DNA of 64,000 nucleotides from contig NZ_CP012529.1 of NCBI RefSeq assembly GCF_001593285.1, positions 2,418,001-2,482,000 of the forward strand. Direction: 5' to 3'. Below the pieces are notes generated by a model. It was not told the DNA's origin, searched no databases, and was given only the letters and a program-made list of their open reading frames with translations. The position numbers were made by a program, and so were the translations under genes. Source of the DNA: Psychrobacter sp. P2G3 (lineage in GTDB: Bacteria > Pseudomonadota > Gammaproteobacteria > Pseudomonadales > Moraxellaceae). Positions 56,724 to 64,000 of this stretch are shown piece by piece; position 1 is the first letter of the stretch, and each line of letters opens with the position of its first letter.

Positions 56724-56806
56724 GCCTAAAAATTTTCTTTAGAGTGCTTAAGACTTTGCTTCAAAAAAAATTTACGCTATAGTCAATCCACTATAAAATA
56801 AATACA

Positions 56807-56882
56807 GCGCTACTGACATAAATTTTGCGCAGCCTCTGTCTGCGTAGGCACAGCAAGCAAGGAAAAATTATCTCAGTAGCGC
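56807..56882. repeat. Dispersed palindromic repeat, copy C
   Basis: 76 bp. Ends GCGCTACTGACATAAATTTT and the reverse complement GCGCTACTGAGATAATTTTT pair at 17-18 of 20 positions. The centre GCGCAGCCTCTGTCTGCGT and GCACAGCAAGCAAGG matches copy A closely, as does the left flank CTATAAAATAAATACAG. Lies between convergent genes. Confidence 0.88.
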
Positions 56883-56960
56883 GTTGTAATCTTTGTAATG
56901 CTTTTATTTAGGACTGACTATATACAGATTTAATAGATAAGTTAGATTACCCTAATCTTA

Positions 56961-57704
56961 TTACTGCACAATACGCTGTAAAAACGCTTGCGTCCTTGGG
57001 TGCTCGGAGTCTTCAAATAACTGCTTCGCGCTGCCCTCTTCGACCACATAACCATCTTCAATCAAGACGACATGGTCAGCGACATCACGAGCAAAGTTGA
57101 TTTCATGGGTTACGACAACCATCGTCCAGCCTTCAGATGCCAGTTTTTTCATCGCCTCGAGTACGTCTTGGACCAGCTCGGGATCAAGCGCGGAAGTTGG
57201 TTCATCGAACAACAGTAACGACGGCTCAATGGCCAGCGCACGAGCAATACCAACTCGCTGCTGCTGGCCACCAGATAGCTGAAACGGGTAAAGATCCGAT
57301 TTGTCCGATAGACCAACCTTCTCCAATAAAACTAAAGCCTGCTCACGGGCTTGTGCTTTACTTTGCCCTTGTACCACCGTCGGCCCAAGCATTAAATTTT
57401 CAATCGCTGTCTTATGCGGAAACAAATTATAAGACTGAAACACCATGCCTGATTTACGTTGCAGTGCCAGCAAGGTTTTTTTCTTAGGCTTAGTGCCAAA
57501 GTCGACCGTCAAGCTGCCATCATCAAACGCAATGACACCTTGATCAGGAATCTCCAGCGCATTAAGACAACGTAAAAAAGTGGTTTTACCCGATCCTGAC
57601 GGCCCTAATATCACGACTACTTGGCCTTTGTGAATGGTCAAATCAATGCCTTTGAGCACTTGATTGCTACCAAAGGCTTTGTGAATATTGGTGACTTGAA
57701 TCAT
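56961..57704 (-). CDS. Polar amino-acid ABC transporter ATPase
   Basis: 247 residues. Walker A GPSGSGKTTFLRCLN, Q loop GMVFQSYNLFPHKTAIENLM, signature LSGGQQQRVGIARALA, Walker B LLLFDEPTSALDPELV, H loop VVVTHEINFARDV, and the closing EDSEHPRTQAFLQRI are the GlnQ/HisP/TcyC pattern for amino-acid importers. Third gene of a binding protein-permease-ATPase operon on the minus strand. Ligand probably a polar amino acid or cystine. Confidence 0.95.
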   Translation of the reverse strand: MIQVTNIHKAFGSNQVLKGIDLTIHKGQVVVILGPSGSGKTTFLRCLNALEIPDQGVIAFDDGSLTVDFGTKPKKKTLLALQRKSGMVFQSYNLFPHKTAIENLMLGPTVVQGQSKAQAREQALVLLEKVGLSDKSDLYPFQLSGGQQQRVGIARALAIEPSLLLFDEPTSALDPELVQDVLEAMKKLASEGWTMVVVTHEINFARDVADHVVLIEDGYVVEEGSAKQLFEDSEHPRTQAFLQRIVQ

Positions 57705-57758
57705 AAAGGTTCCTGTTGTGCGGATAATACTAGCAAGATTATACGGCGTATTTATAAA

Positions 57759-58496
57759 TTATTTAGCGATATAGCGATCAAGACGAATCTCAAGCTTGCC
57801 TTGAATAAAGGTCAAGAACAGACAAATACCCCAATATATAACCGCCGCTTCAGTATAAACCAGCATAAACTCATAATTACGCGCCGTAATAATCTGAGCT
57901 TGTTTAAACAGCTCAGTGACGAGTACCAATGAGGCCAAAGACGTGTCTTTTACCAAGCTAATAAAAGTATTGGATAACGGTGGCACTGAAACCCGTAGCG
58001 CTTGTGGCAAAATCACATGGCGAAAGGTTTGTAGATACGTTAGCCCGACAGTCGATCCTGCTTCCCACTGGCCTTTTGGAATAGATAAAATAGAGGCACG
58101 CACCGTCTCAGACGCATAGGCACCGATATTCAGTGAAAAGGCAATAATCGCAGAAGGAAATGGATCAAGCTTTAATCCAACACTGGGCAAACCATAGAAG
58201 ATGATAAACAGCTGCACCAGCATCGGTGTTCCGCGAATGGCAGACACGTAAATGCGAGCAAGTCTATAAATAATCTCATGGAACCAGCCAGCACGCGGCA
58301 CGATACGAATTAGTGCTACCGTCAGCGCAATTGCCATACCAATTGCAAACGAGATCAATGCCAGCGGTATCGAATAATAGATACCGCCTTTCAGCATTGG
58401 CCAAAATGAATTGATAACAATTTGCGCCCGATCAGGGTCCATAAATGGCAATAATGCCAGTAGTTCAGCTAGCACTGACGTGATAGAAGCTAGCAT
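57759..58496 (-). CDS. Polar amino-acid ABC transporter permease
   Basis: 245 residues with about five hydrophobic segments. [40 protein letters not shown] and the EAA loop [20 protein letters not shown] fit the HisMQ family. Single permease gene, so probably a homodimer. Its ATG overlaps the stop of the binding-protein gene (TAATG), indicating translational coupling. 55 bp separate it from the ATPase. Confidence 0.95.
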   Translation of the reverse strand: MLASITSVLAELLALLPFMDPDRAQIVINSFWPMLKGGIYYSIPLALISFAIGMAIALTVALIRIVPRAGWFHEIIYRLARIYVSAIRGTPMLVQLFIIFYGLPSVGLKLDPFPSAIIAFSLNIGAYASETVRASILSIPKGQWEAGSTVGLTYLQTFRHVILPQALRVSVPPLSNTFISLVKDTSLASLVLVTELFKQAQIITARNYEFMLVYTEAAVIYWGICLFLTFIQGKLEIRLDRYIAK

Positions 58497-59332
58497 TATT
58501 TTTGTTGACTTATATCAGCACCAAAGAACTCTTCGCTAAGTTTGGTTAGCGTCCCATCGGCTGCTAATGCTGCCATTGCTTCGTCTAATTTTGCGACGAC
58601 GGCTTCATCGCCTTTAATCAAGACTAATCCTGAACCAGTTTGCTCACTGGCCGGTGCAACCAATTTAATCTCAAGCGCGCTGTCTGGGAATTTTTTTAGA
58701 TAGTCTAATATTGCAAGGTTATCGTTCATTGTAAAGTCAGCACGATCTTGTTTAACCAATTGAATCGCTTGTGCCATGCCATCAACAGGAACGACTTCTG
58801 CGCCATAGCGTTCTGCTAGCTCACCATAGTTACTGCTGAGCGACTGTGCTGAACGTAGACCTTTTAACGCTTCCCACGAGCTATAGCGATTGTCATCAGT
58901 TGGCGCTAAAACCACAGCGCCTGACCAGCTGTAAGCTTGAGATTTGTCATATTTTGCTAAACGCTCAGGGGTAGTTAGACTGACTTGGTTGGCGACCATA
59001 TCAAAACGTTTTGAGTCCAGACCTGCCAGCATAGCGTCCCACTGAGTTTCTTTAAATTCAACATCAACGCCTAATTTATCAGCGACTGCACGCGTTACTT
59101 CGACATCATAACCCGTCAGCTTTCCACTCTCATCATGATAAGTGAATGGTGGGTAGGTGCCTTCGGTACCGACGTTAATAGTGCCGCCATTATTGATACG
59201 TTGTAGCAAGTCAGAACCGGCAGTCTCAGCACTGTCGGTTGCATTGGTTTCAGCTTCATTAGTAGTAGACTGACCACAAGCGGCAAGCAATACAGTACTG
59301 GCGGCAAGGGCTAAAAGATTACGACGTTTCAT
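58496..59332 (-). CDS. Polar amino-acid ABC transporter substrate-binding lipoprotein
   Basis: 278 residues. The signal peptide ends in the lipobox LLAACGQ (Cys19). The family-3 solute-binding fold includes [60 protein letters not shown] and [19 protein letters not shown]. The GTYPPF and GYDVEV motifs are shared with cystine and polar amino-acid binders (TcyJ/FliY type). First gene of the operon, RBS AAGGA. It neighbours the hut locus, so histidine is possible, but the motifs favour cystine or another polar amino acid. Confidence 0.93.
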   Translation of the reverse strand: MKRRNLLALAASTVLLAACGQSTTNEAETNATDSAETAGSDLLQRINNGGTINVGTEGTYPPFTYHDESGKLTGYDVEVTRAVADKLGVDVEFKETQWDAMLAGLDSKRFDMVANQVSLTTPERLAKYDKSQAYSWSGAVVLAPTDDNRYSSWEALKGLRSAQSLSSNYGELAERYGAEVVPVDGMAQAIQLVKQDRADFTMNDNLAILDYLKKFPDSALEIKLVAPASEQTGSGLVLIKGDEAVVAKLDEAMAALAADGTLTKLSEEFFGADISQQK

Positions 59333-59642
59333 AAGGCGTCCTTATAAGATGAATGGATAATGCAAAAATGTATAAGGCAAACAAAGTTAAATAAAACTAT
59401 ATAATATGAATATCACAATAAAACATGTGCACTGCAATATTTGCTTTGGTTGCCCGATTTGAGGATATTGTTTGTGTCTTTCAATACTATTTTATATTAT
59501 TTTTCTTTTATGGACTTTTAACAAAAGAATTCGATGTAGTAGAATCAAAGTTAATCCATACTATTTAAACAGCGTCTAGCTCATATACTATCGCAATTTG
59601 GCAAGAATAACCGTACAAAAACAGTGAGCACGCGTAAGATTG
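59333..59642. other. 310-bp region between the ABC operon and hutC
   Basis: AT-rich and without ORF. It is upstream of the binding-protein gene and downstream of hutC, both minus strand. No clear terminator or operator recognised. Confidence 0.35.
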
Positions 59643-60449
59643 TTAAAGTTTGCCAGAGAATTGATAGCGATCGCCTGCATGCCACATCTTGACAAAGGTC
59701 AGTACCTTCCCTGCCGAATAAGTCTGACGACGTAGAACTAACGTCGGTGACTGCGGTGCAATCTGTAGGGCATCAGCGATCTCATCAGGTGCTGCTAAGG
59801 CTCGAATGGTATAGTTACCGCGCTCAAGTGGGCTTTCAGCAATGAGATAGTCGCTGGTATTCACCACGCTAAAATCTTGCTCAATGAACTCTGGTACTTT
59901 TGTCGCATCCACCCAACGCTCTTCAAACTGTATCGGCTGACCGTCAGCGAAATGAATGATTTTTACTTCATATAAAACAGCTGGCTCAGTGCTATTAGTA
60001 TTGCTATCAGTGTCCTTTGAATCATCACCCTTAGAATTAGAAGATACAACTGCTTCATCAATACCAAATTTACGGCGCATCTCATCATCTAACATGCTCG
60101 CGGTAATAGCGCGTTTGCTCACCACTTGTGCCTGATAATCGCGATTGGCTGATTTTAAATCTTGAGCGATATTGCGCACTTCTACAAAGGTATGATTGAA
60201 CTGCTGCTGTGCGACAAATGTCCCCGACCCTTGCCGACGCTCTAATACCCGCTCTTCGCTTAATTCTTTTAAGGCGCGGTTTACTGTCATTCGCGATACG
60301 CCAAACTCTTCCGCCAACGCCATTTCGGTAGAGATAGCTTCGCCCGCCTGCCATTTTCCAGAATGGATATTATCCAATATTGCGTTTTTAATCCGCTGAT
60401 ATGCTGGAACTGTTTTTGTCATGTCACTCTTCACCTTTGTCATGCTCAT
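59643..60449 (-). CDS. hutC: Histidine utilisation repressor, GntR/HutC family
   Basis: 268 residues. The GntR winged helix spans about residues 15-80: VPAYQRIKNAILDNIHSGKW, AGEAISTEMALAEEFGVSRM, TVNRALKELSEERVLERRQG, SGTFVAQQ. The UTRA effector domain follows. An Asp/Ser/Asn insertion around residues 128-150 (SKGDDSKDTDSNTNSTEP) interrupts it and is unusual. The start could instead be the ATG at 60422, which has GAAGAG upstream. In the family, urocanate releases HutC from hut promoters. Divergent from hutU, with a matching operator between. Confidence 0.93.
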   Translation of the reverse strand: MSMTKVKSDMTKTVPAYQRIKNAILDNIHSGKWQAGEAISTEMALAEEFGVSRMTVNRALKELSEERVLERRQGSGTFVAQQQFNHTFVEVRNIAQDLKSANRDYQAQVVSKRAITASMLDDEMRRKFGIDEAVVSSNSKGDDSKDTDSNTNSTEPAVLYEVKIIHFADGQPIQFEERWVDATKVPEFIEQDFSVVNTSDYLIAESPLERGNYTIRALAAPDEIADALQIAPQSPTLVLRRQTYSAGKVLTFVKMWHAGDRYQFSGKL

Positions 60450-60618
60450 CTTTAACCGTCGACTTCAACTATACAGGTATGCAGCTATAAAAGTGCTGAC
60501 ATAATATCATGACAGTTATCATAATCACCATGAGAACAGCCTATCAAACAAAGCAACTTCATAAATAATTTAACTATTTATAAAAAAATGCTTGCATGAA
60601 AAAATAATCTTTGATAAT

Positions 60619-60630
60619 TTGTATATACAA
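60619..60630. promoter_or_regulatory. HutC-like operator overlapping the hutU promoter
   Basis: The perfect palindrome TTGTATATACAA fits the TGTATATACA core known for HutC. It directly follows a -10-like GATAAT (60613-60618) with TTGCAT (60592-60597) upstream. A weaker related TATACAGGTATG lies at 60470-60481, close to the hutC start. Confidence 0.65.
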
Positions 60631-60692
60631 CTTATTAACAATACCAAATAATGTTAATAGTAAATCGTATAAATAATCACAAGGACATGATC

Positions 60693-62426
60693 ATGACTAC
60701 CGATAATGGAATGAGCAACAACGGAACCAGCAACAATAATGAATTTACGCGTCGTGATGAGAGTCGTAATATTGCTGCGCCGACTGGCAGTACGCTCAAT
60801 TGCAAAAGCTGGCTGACCGAAGCGCCTTATCGCATGCTGCAAAACAACCTACACCCTGATGTGGCCGAAAACCCAAAAAGCTTGGTTGTGTATGGCGGTA
60901 TCGGACGTGCAGCCCGTAACTGGGAAAGCTATGATCAAATACTCGCGTCACTCAAAGAATTAGAAGACGATGAGACCTTATTAGTGCAATCAGGCAAACC
61001 AGTTGGCGTCTTTCAAACTCATGAAAATGCGCCACGTGTGTTGATTGCCAACTCCAACCTTGTCCCGCGCTGGGCAACGTGGGAGCATTTCAATGAGCTT
61101 GATCGCAAAGACCTATTTATGTACGGCCAAATGACTGCCGGTAGCTGGATTTATATCGGCACTCAAGGCATCGTCCAAGGCACTTATGAAACTTTTGTTG
61201 AAGCCGGTCGCCAGCATTATGATGGCAGCTGGGCAGGACGTTGGATTTTGACCGCTGGTCTTGGTGGTATGGGCGGCGCGCAACCACTAGCTGCGACCTT
61301 TGCTGGTGCGACTTCTCTAAATATCGAATGCCAGCAGTCTAGTATTGATTTCCGTTTGCGTACTGGTTACGTCGATAAGCAAGCAGACGATCTTGACCAT
61401 GCTTATGAGCTGATTAAACAACATACGGACGCGGGTGAAGCCGTCTCAATCGCGCTACTTGGTAATGCGGCGGATATCTTGCCTGAGATGGTTAAGCGTG
61501 CCAATGCAGGCGAGATAAAACCTGATTTGGTCACTGACCAAACCTCCGCTCATGACTTAATCAATGGCTACTTGCCAAGTGGCTGGACAGTTGAAGAATG
61601 GAAAGCGGCACAAGAAAATCCGGACCAACATGCCGCATTAACCAAAGATGCCGCCGCGTCTTGTGCCGTACACGTGCAGGCCATGCTAGATCTACAAGAA
61701 ATGGGTATCCCAACGACTGATTATGGTAATAACATTCGTCAAGTTGCCTTTGATGAAGGGGTGAAAAATGCCTTTAATTTCCCGGGTTTTGTCCCTGCTT
61801 ATATTCGCCCGCTGTTTTGCCAAGGCAAAGGCCCATTCCGCTGGGTAGCATTATCAGGTGATCCAGAAGATATCTACAAAACCGATCAAAAAATTAAAGA
61901 GCTGTTCCCTGAAAATCAGCATATTCATCGCTGGCTAGACATGGCAAAAGAACGCATTCAGTTTCAAGGCTTGCCAGCGCGTATCTGCTGGTTAGGTCTT
62001 GGTGAACGTGATAAAGCAGGCTTAGCCTTTAACGAAATGGTCAAAAGCGGTGAATTAAAAGGTCCTATCGTTATCGGTCGTGACCATTTGGATACTGGCT
62101 CTGTTGCCAGCCCCAACCGCGAAACAGAAAGTATGAAAGATGGCTCAGATGCGGTATCTGACTGGGCGTTATTAAACGGCATGCTCAATGTCGCAGGCGG
62201 CGCCACTTGGGTGTCATTACATCATGGCGGCGGTGTTGGCATGGGTTACTCGCAGCACTCTGGCATGGTCATCGTCGCTGACGGCACAGATGCGGCTGCC
62301 AAGCGCTTAGCAAGAGTACTGGTCAATGATTGCGGCTCAGGTGTGATGCGTCATGCAGATGCAGGCTATGAGCTGGCTATCAAAACAGCGAAAGACTATG
62401 GCTTAAATCTACCGATGATTAAATAG
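60693..62426 (+). CDS. hutU: Urocanate hydratase
   Basis: 577 residues from ATG 60693, which has AAGGA 7 nt upstream; the frame is open to 60651 but those starts lack a proper site. The usual length is ~555-560, and the extra is an Asn-rich N-terminus ([20 protein letters not shown]). It converts urocanate to imidazolonepropionate using NAD+. Seen: [60 protein letters not shown] with the active-site Cys region, [20 protein letters not shown] and [20 protein letters not shown]. First gene of the hut operon in view. Confidence 0.97.
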   Translation: MTTDNGMSNNGTSNNNEFTRRDESRNIAAPTGSTLNCKSWLTEAPYRMLQNNLHPDVAENPKSLVVYGGIGRAARNWESYDQILASLKELEDDETLLVQSGKPVGVFQTHENAPRVLIANSNLVPRWATWEHFNELDRKDLFMYGQMTAGSWIYIGTQGIVQGTYETFVEAGRQHYDGSWAGRWILTAGLGGMGGAQPLAATFAGATSLNIECQQSSIDFRLRTGYVDKQADDLDHAYELIKQHTDAGEAVSIALLGNAADILPEMVKRANAGEIKPDLVTDQTSAHDLINGYLPSGWTVEEWKAAQENPDQHAALTKDAAASCAVHVQAMLDLQEMGIPTTDYGNNIRQVAFDEGVKNAFNFPGFVPAYIRPLFCQGKGPFRWVALSGDPEDIYKTDQKIKELFPENQHIHRWLDMAKERIQFQGLPARICWLGLGERDKAGLAFNEMVKSGELKGPIVIGRDHLDTGSVASPNRETESMKDGSDAVSDWALLNGMLNVAGGATWVSLHHGGGVGMGYSQHSGMVIVADGTDAAAKRLARVLVNDCGSGVMRHADAGYELAIKTAKDYGLNLPMIK

Positions 62427-62493
62427 CTTGCCCTTGTCCTTATATGCCCAAATGATATAAGGACATCATCAACACTTTATCAAGGACGATAAT

Positions 62494-63885
62494 ATGTCTG
62501 AACGTGATATTTTGCCCCCAGGCAGCTCCGTGCCTAGAACGCCTCTAGACAGTCCAGCACCTGCTAGCCCGCCGCCTGAAAAGCTGCTGTCCAAACCTGT
62601 AGCGCTAATACAGCTAATCGTATTTAGTGCTATTGGTCTGGTGATGTTCTTTGTGCCCTTCACTATTGGTGAAAAGAGCACTATTTTATTTGATCACGGG
62701 GCAACTTATCTAGTCACTCAGCAGCACACCCTTGCGGTATTTTTACTGTTTTTACTGATGATTTATGGTGTTGGCAAACCCATTTACGATGGTTCATGGC
62801 GTAAAAATATCACCAATATGATATTAACCGCCTTTAAGATTATCGGGCTGGTACTCGCCATCATGTATATCACTGATATGGCGCCTGCTATCATCATGGA
62901 AAAGGACATGTTGCCGTTTTTGTTTGAAAAACTGGCATTACCAGTCGGCATGATTGTCCCTATTGGCGCATTAATCCTCGCTTTTTTGCTCGGTTTTGGC
63001 TTGCTGGAGATGTTTGGAGTACTCATGCAGCCTATTATGAAGCCAATTTGGAAAACACCCGGCTCATCAGCGATTGATGCGGTCGCCTCTTTTGTTGGCA
63101 GTTACTCTATTGGGCTGCTCATTACCAATCGGGTCTTTCTGCAAAATCAATATTCGGTTCGTGAAGCCATCATTATTGCTACTGGTTTTTCTACGGTGTC
63201 GGCAGCGTTTATGGTCATCGTTGCTAAGACCCTTGGTCTAATGGAATTTTGGAATCTGTTTTTTTGGTCGACACTGATTATTACCTTTATCGTCACCGCC
63301 ATTAGTGCACGTATTCCACCTATTCGAGGTTTTGATGATAGCGCCAGCCGTCCAGACTTAGAAAACCAACAAGGCAATCGTTTAGCAGCAGCTTATCATT
63401 TAGGACTGGCTACTTCGCGCCGTGCGACTGACCTCAAACAAATTATGTGGTCGAACTTTCGCGATGGGGTGACGATGGCGGCAGCGATTGTACCCTCGAT
63501 TATTGCGGTAGGGTTAACGGGTTTATTACTAGCCAAATATACGCCTGTCTTTGATGCCTTGGGCTTGCTCTTGTATCCATTCACTTGGGTAACCGGTATG
63601 CCTGAGCCACTAGTTGCTGCCAAAGGCATGTCAGCGGGACTGGCTGAAATGTTTTTGCCTGCCCTCTTGCTAACGGAAGCTGAGGTCTTGACCCGCTATG
63701 TAGCAGGAGTTGTTTCGATTAGTAGCGTGCTGTTCTTTTCAGCGATGATTCCTTGTGTATTGGCAACTGAAATTCCGCTGTCAGTACCTAAGATGGTCAT
63801 TATTTGGTTTGAGCGAGTGGTACTTAGCATTCTAATCGCTGCGCCTTTTGGACATTTAGCGATATATTTGGGCTGGATCAGTTAG
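62494..63885 (+). CDS. YjiH-family membrane protein in hut locus
   Basis: 463 residues with about nine to ten hydrophobic segments after a Pro-rich N-terminus (LPPGSSVPRTPLDSPAPASP). Features of the YjiH/nucleoside-recognition (Gate) group: LIVFSAIGLVMFFVPFTIGE, SAIDAVASFVGSYSIGLLIT, EAIIIATGFSTVSAAFMVIV and EMFLPALLLTEAEVLTRYVA. Its position directly after hutU (67 bp) suggests a role in histidine or urocanate transport; this is inference. RBS AAGGACG. The remaining 115 bp of the window hold no gene start that I can support; hutH is expected beyond. Confidence 0.85.
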   Translation: MSERDILPPGSSVPRTPLDSPAPASPPPEKLLSKPVALIQLIVFSAIGLVMFFVPFTIGEKSTILFDHGATYLVTQQHTLAVFLLFLLMIYGVGKPIYDGSWRKNITNMILTAFKIIGLVLAIMYITDMAPAIIMEKDMLPFLFEKLALPVGMIVPIGALILAFLLGFGLLEMFGVLMQPIMKPIWKTPGSSAIDAVASFVGSYSIGLLITNRVFLQNQYSVREAIIIATGFSTVSAAFMVIVAKTLGLMEFWNLFFWSTLIITFIVTAISARIPPIRGFDDSASRPDLENQQGNRLAAAYHLGLATSRRATDLKQIMWSNFRDGVTMAAAIVPSIIAVGLTGLLLAKYTPVFDALGLLLYPFTWVTGMPEPLVAAKGMSAGLAEMFLPALLLTEAEVLTRYVAGVVSISSVLFFSAMIPCVLATEIPLSVPKMVIIWFERVVLSILIAAPFGHLAIYLGWIS

Positions 63886-64000
63886 ACCGACTGAAACGAG
63901 CAGGATTGGTTAAGAAAATTTAAACAGCATAGCTTTTAACGGTTTATAAACAACAAAGCATAAACTAAAATGTATAGACAACAAAAAATATAATTAATAT

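Noticed and set aside
33263..56882. Repeat family as insertion sequences
   Set aside because: Copies are under 100 bp and encode no transposase; at most they are non-autonomous elements.
1..64000. tRNA, rRNA, riboswitch or defence islands
   Set aside because: Reading both strands, I found no cloverleaf with the expected invariant bases, no rRNA-like sequence and no restriction, toxin-antitoxin or abortive-infection genes. I could not run covariance models, so small RNAs may be missed.

Overview
The window looks like chromosomal DNA from a gammaproteobacterium of the family Moraxellaceae, most probably Psychrobacter. This is an inference from gene content and style: moderately AT-rich DNA, paired general porins, DUF2058 and DUF2799 proteins, a membrane-bound cytochrome-c urate oxidase, a Bau/Fat-type siderophore uptake set, and Asn/Asp/Ser-rich low-complexity tails on core enzymes. 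I see no rRNA or tRNA genes, CRISPR array, prophage or insertion sequence. Nearly all genes are intact. The first gene is cut by the window edge.

Layout. 1-5 kb: two tandem outer-membrane porins (the first starts with TTG) and malate synthase G, all on the minus strand. 5.6-8.6 kb: miaE, a run of four tiny highly charged proteins on the minus strand (one only 56 residues), and a DUF2058 protein. 8.8-12.5 kb: polyphosphate kinase, the transglycosylase MtgA and a glutaredoxin-like protein. 12.7-16 kb: L-lactate permease and L-lactate dehydrogenase. 16-33.5 kb: mostly housekeeping genes (rhomboid protease, MipA/OmpV protein, EamA exporter, Hsp20, fumarase, 5-formyl-THF cyclo-ligase, antiporter, Lon, SodC, topoisomerase I). 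33.5-45.6 kb: an iron-uptake island with TonB-ExbB-ExbD, a four-gene ABC importer, a siderophore-interacting reductase, a PepSY membrane protein and a TonB-dependent receptor. 46-55.5 kb: a purine/urate/allantoin catabolic island. 55.6-59.3 kb: an EamA exporter and a polar amino-acid ABC importer. 59.6 kb to the end: the start of a histidine-utilisation (hut) locus.

How the genes work together. In the purine island a urate-type permease feeds PuuD (urate to 5-hydroxyisourate), UraH and UraD (to S-allantoin); an NCS1 permease can bring in allantoin; PuuE, AllE and AllA carry carbon toward glyoxylate. Malate synthase G at the other end of the window could then assimilate that glyoxylate. The allantoate amidohydrolase step (AllC) is not visible here. 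In the iron island energy transduction, outer-membrane uptake, inner-membrane import and iron release are all present, but no siderophore biosynthesis gene is, which suggests use of foreign siderophores. Three sequences resembling Fur boxes lie in its control regions.

Regulatory signals. A TetR-family gene in the urate island is flanked by palindromes with the core TGACCAAATGGTCA or TGACCAAATAGTCA. A third copy, TGACTAAATGGTCA, lies about 115 bp upstream of the distant lactate permease, suggesting a shared regulon. hsp20 and lon each carry a sigma32-like promoter with the same 14-nt spacer. A HutC-like operator overlaps the hutU promoter region. A family of about 76-bp imperfect palindromes occurs three times, once inside the siderophore ABC operon, and a different 66-bp palindromic element occurs once. 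No clearly novel multi-gene defence or biosynthetic system was found. The best candidates for something undescribed are the tiny disordered-protein operon, the palindromic repeat family and the urate/lactate operator link.
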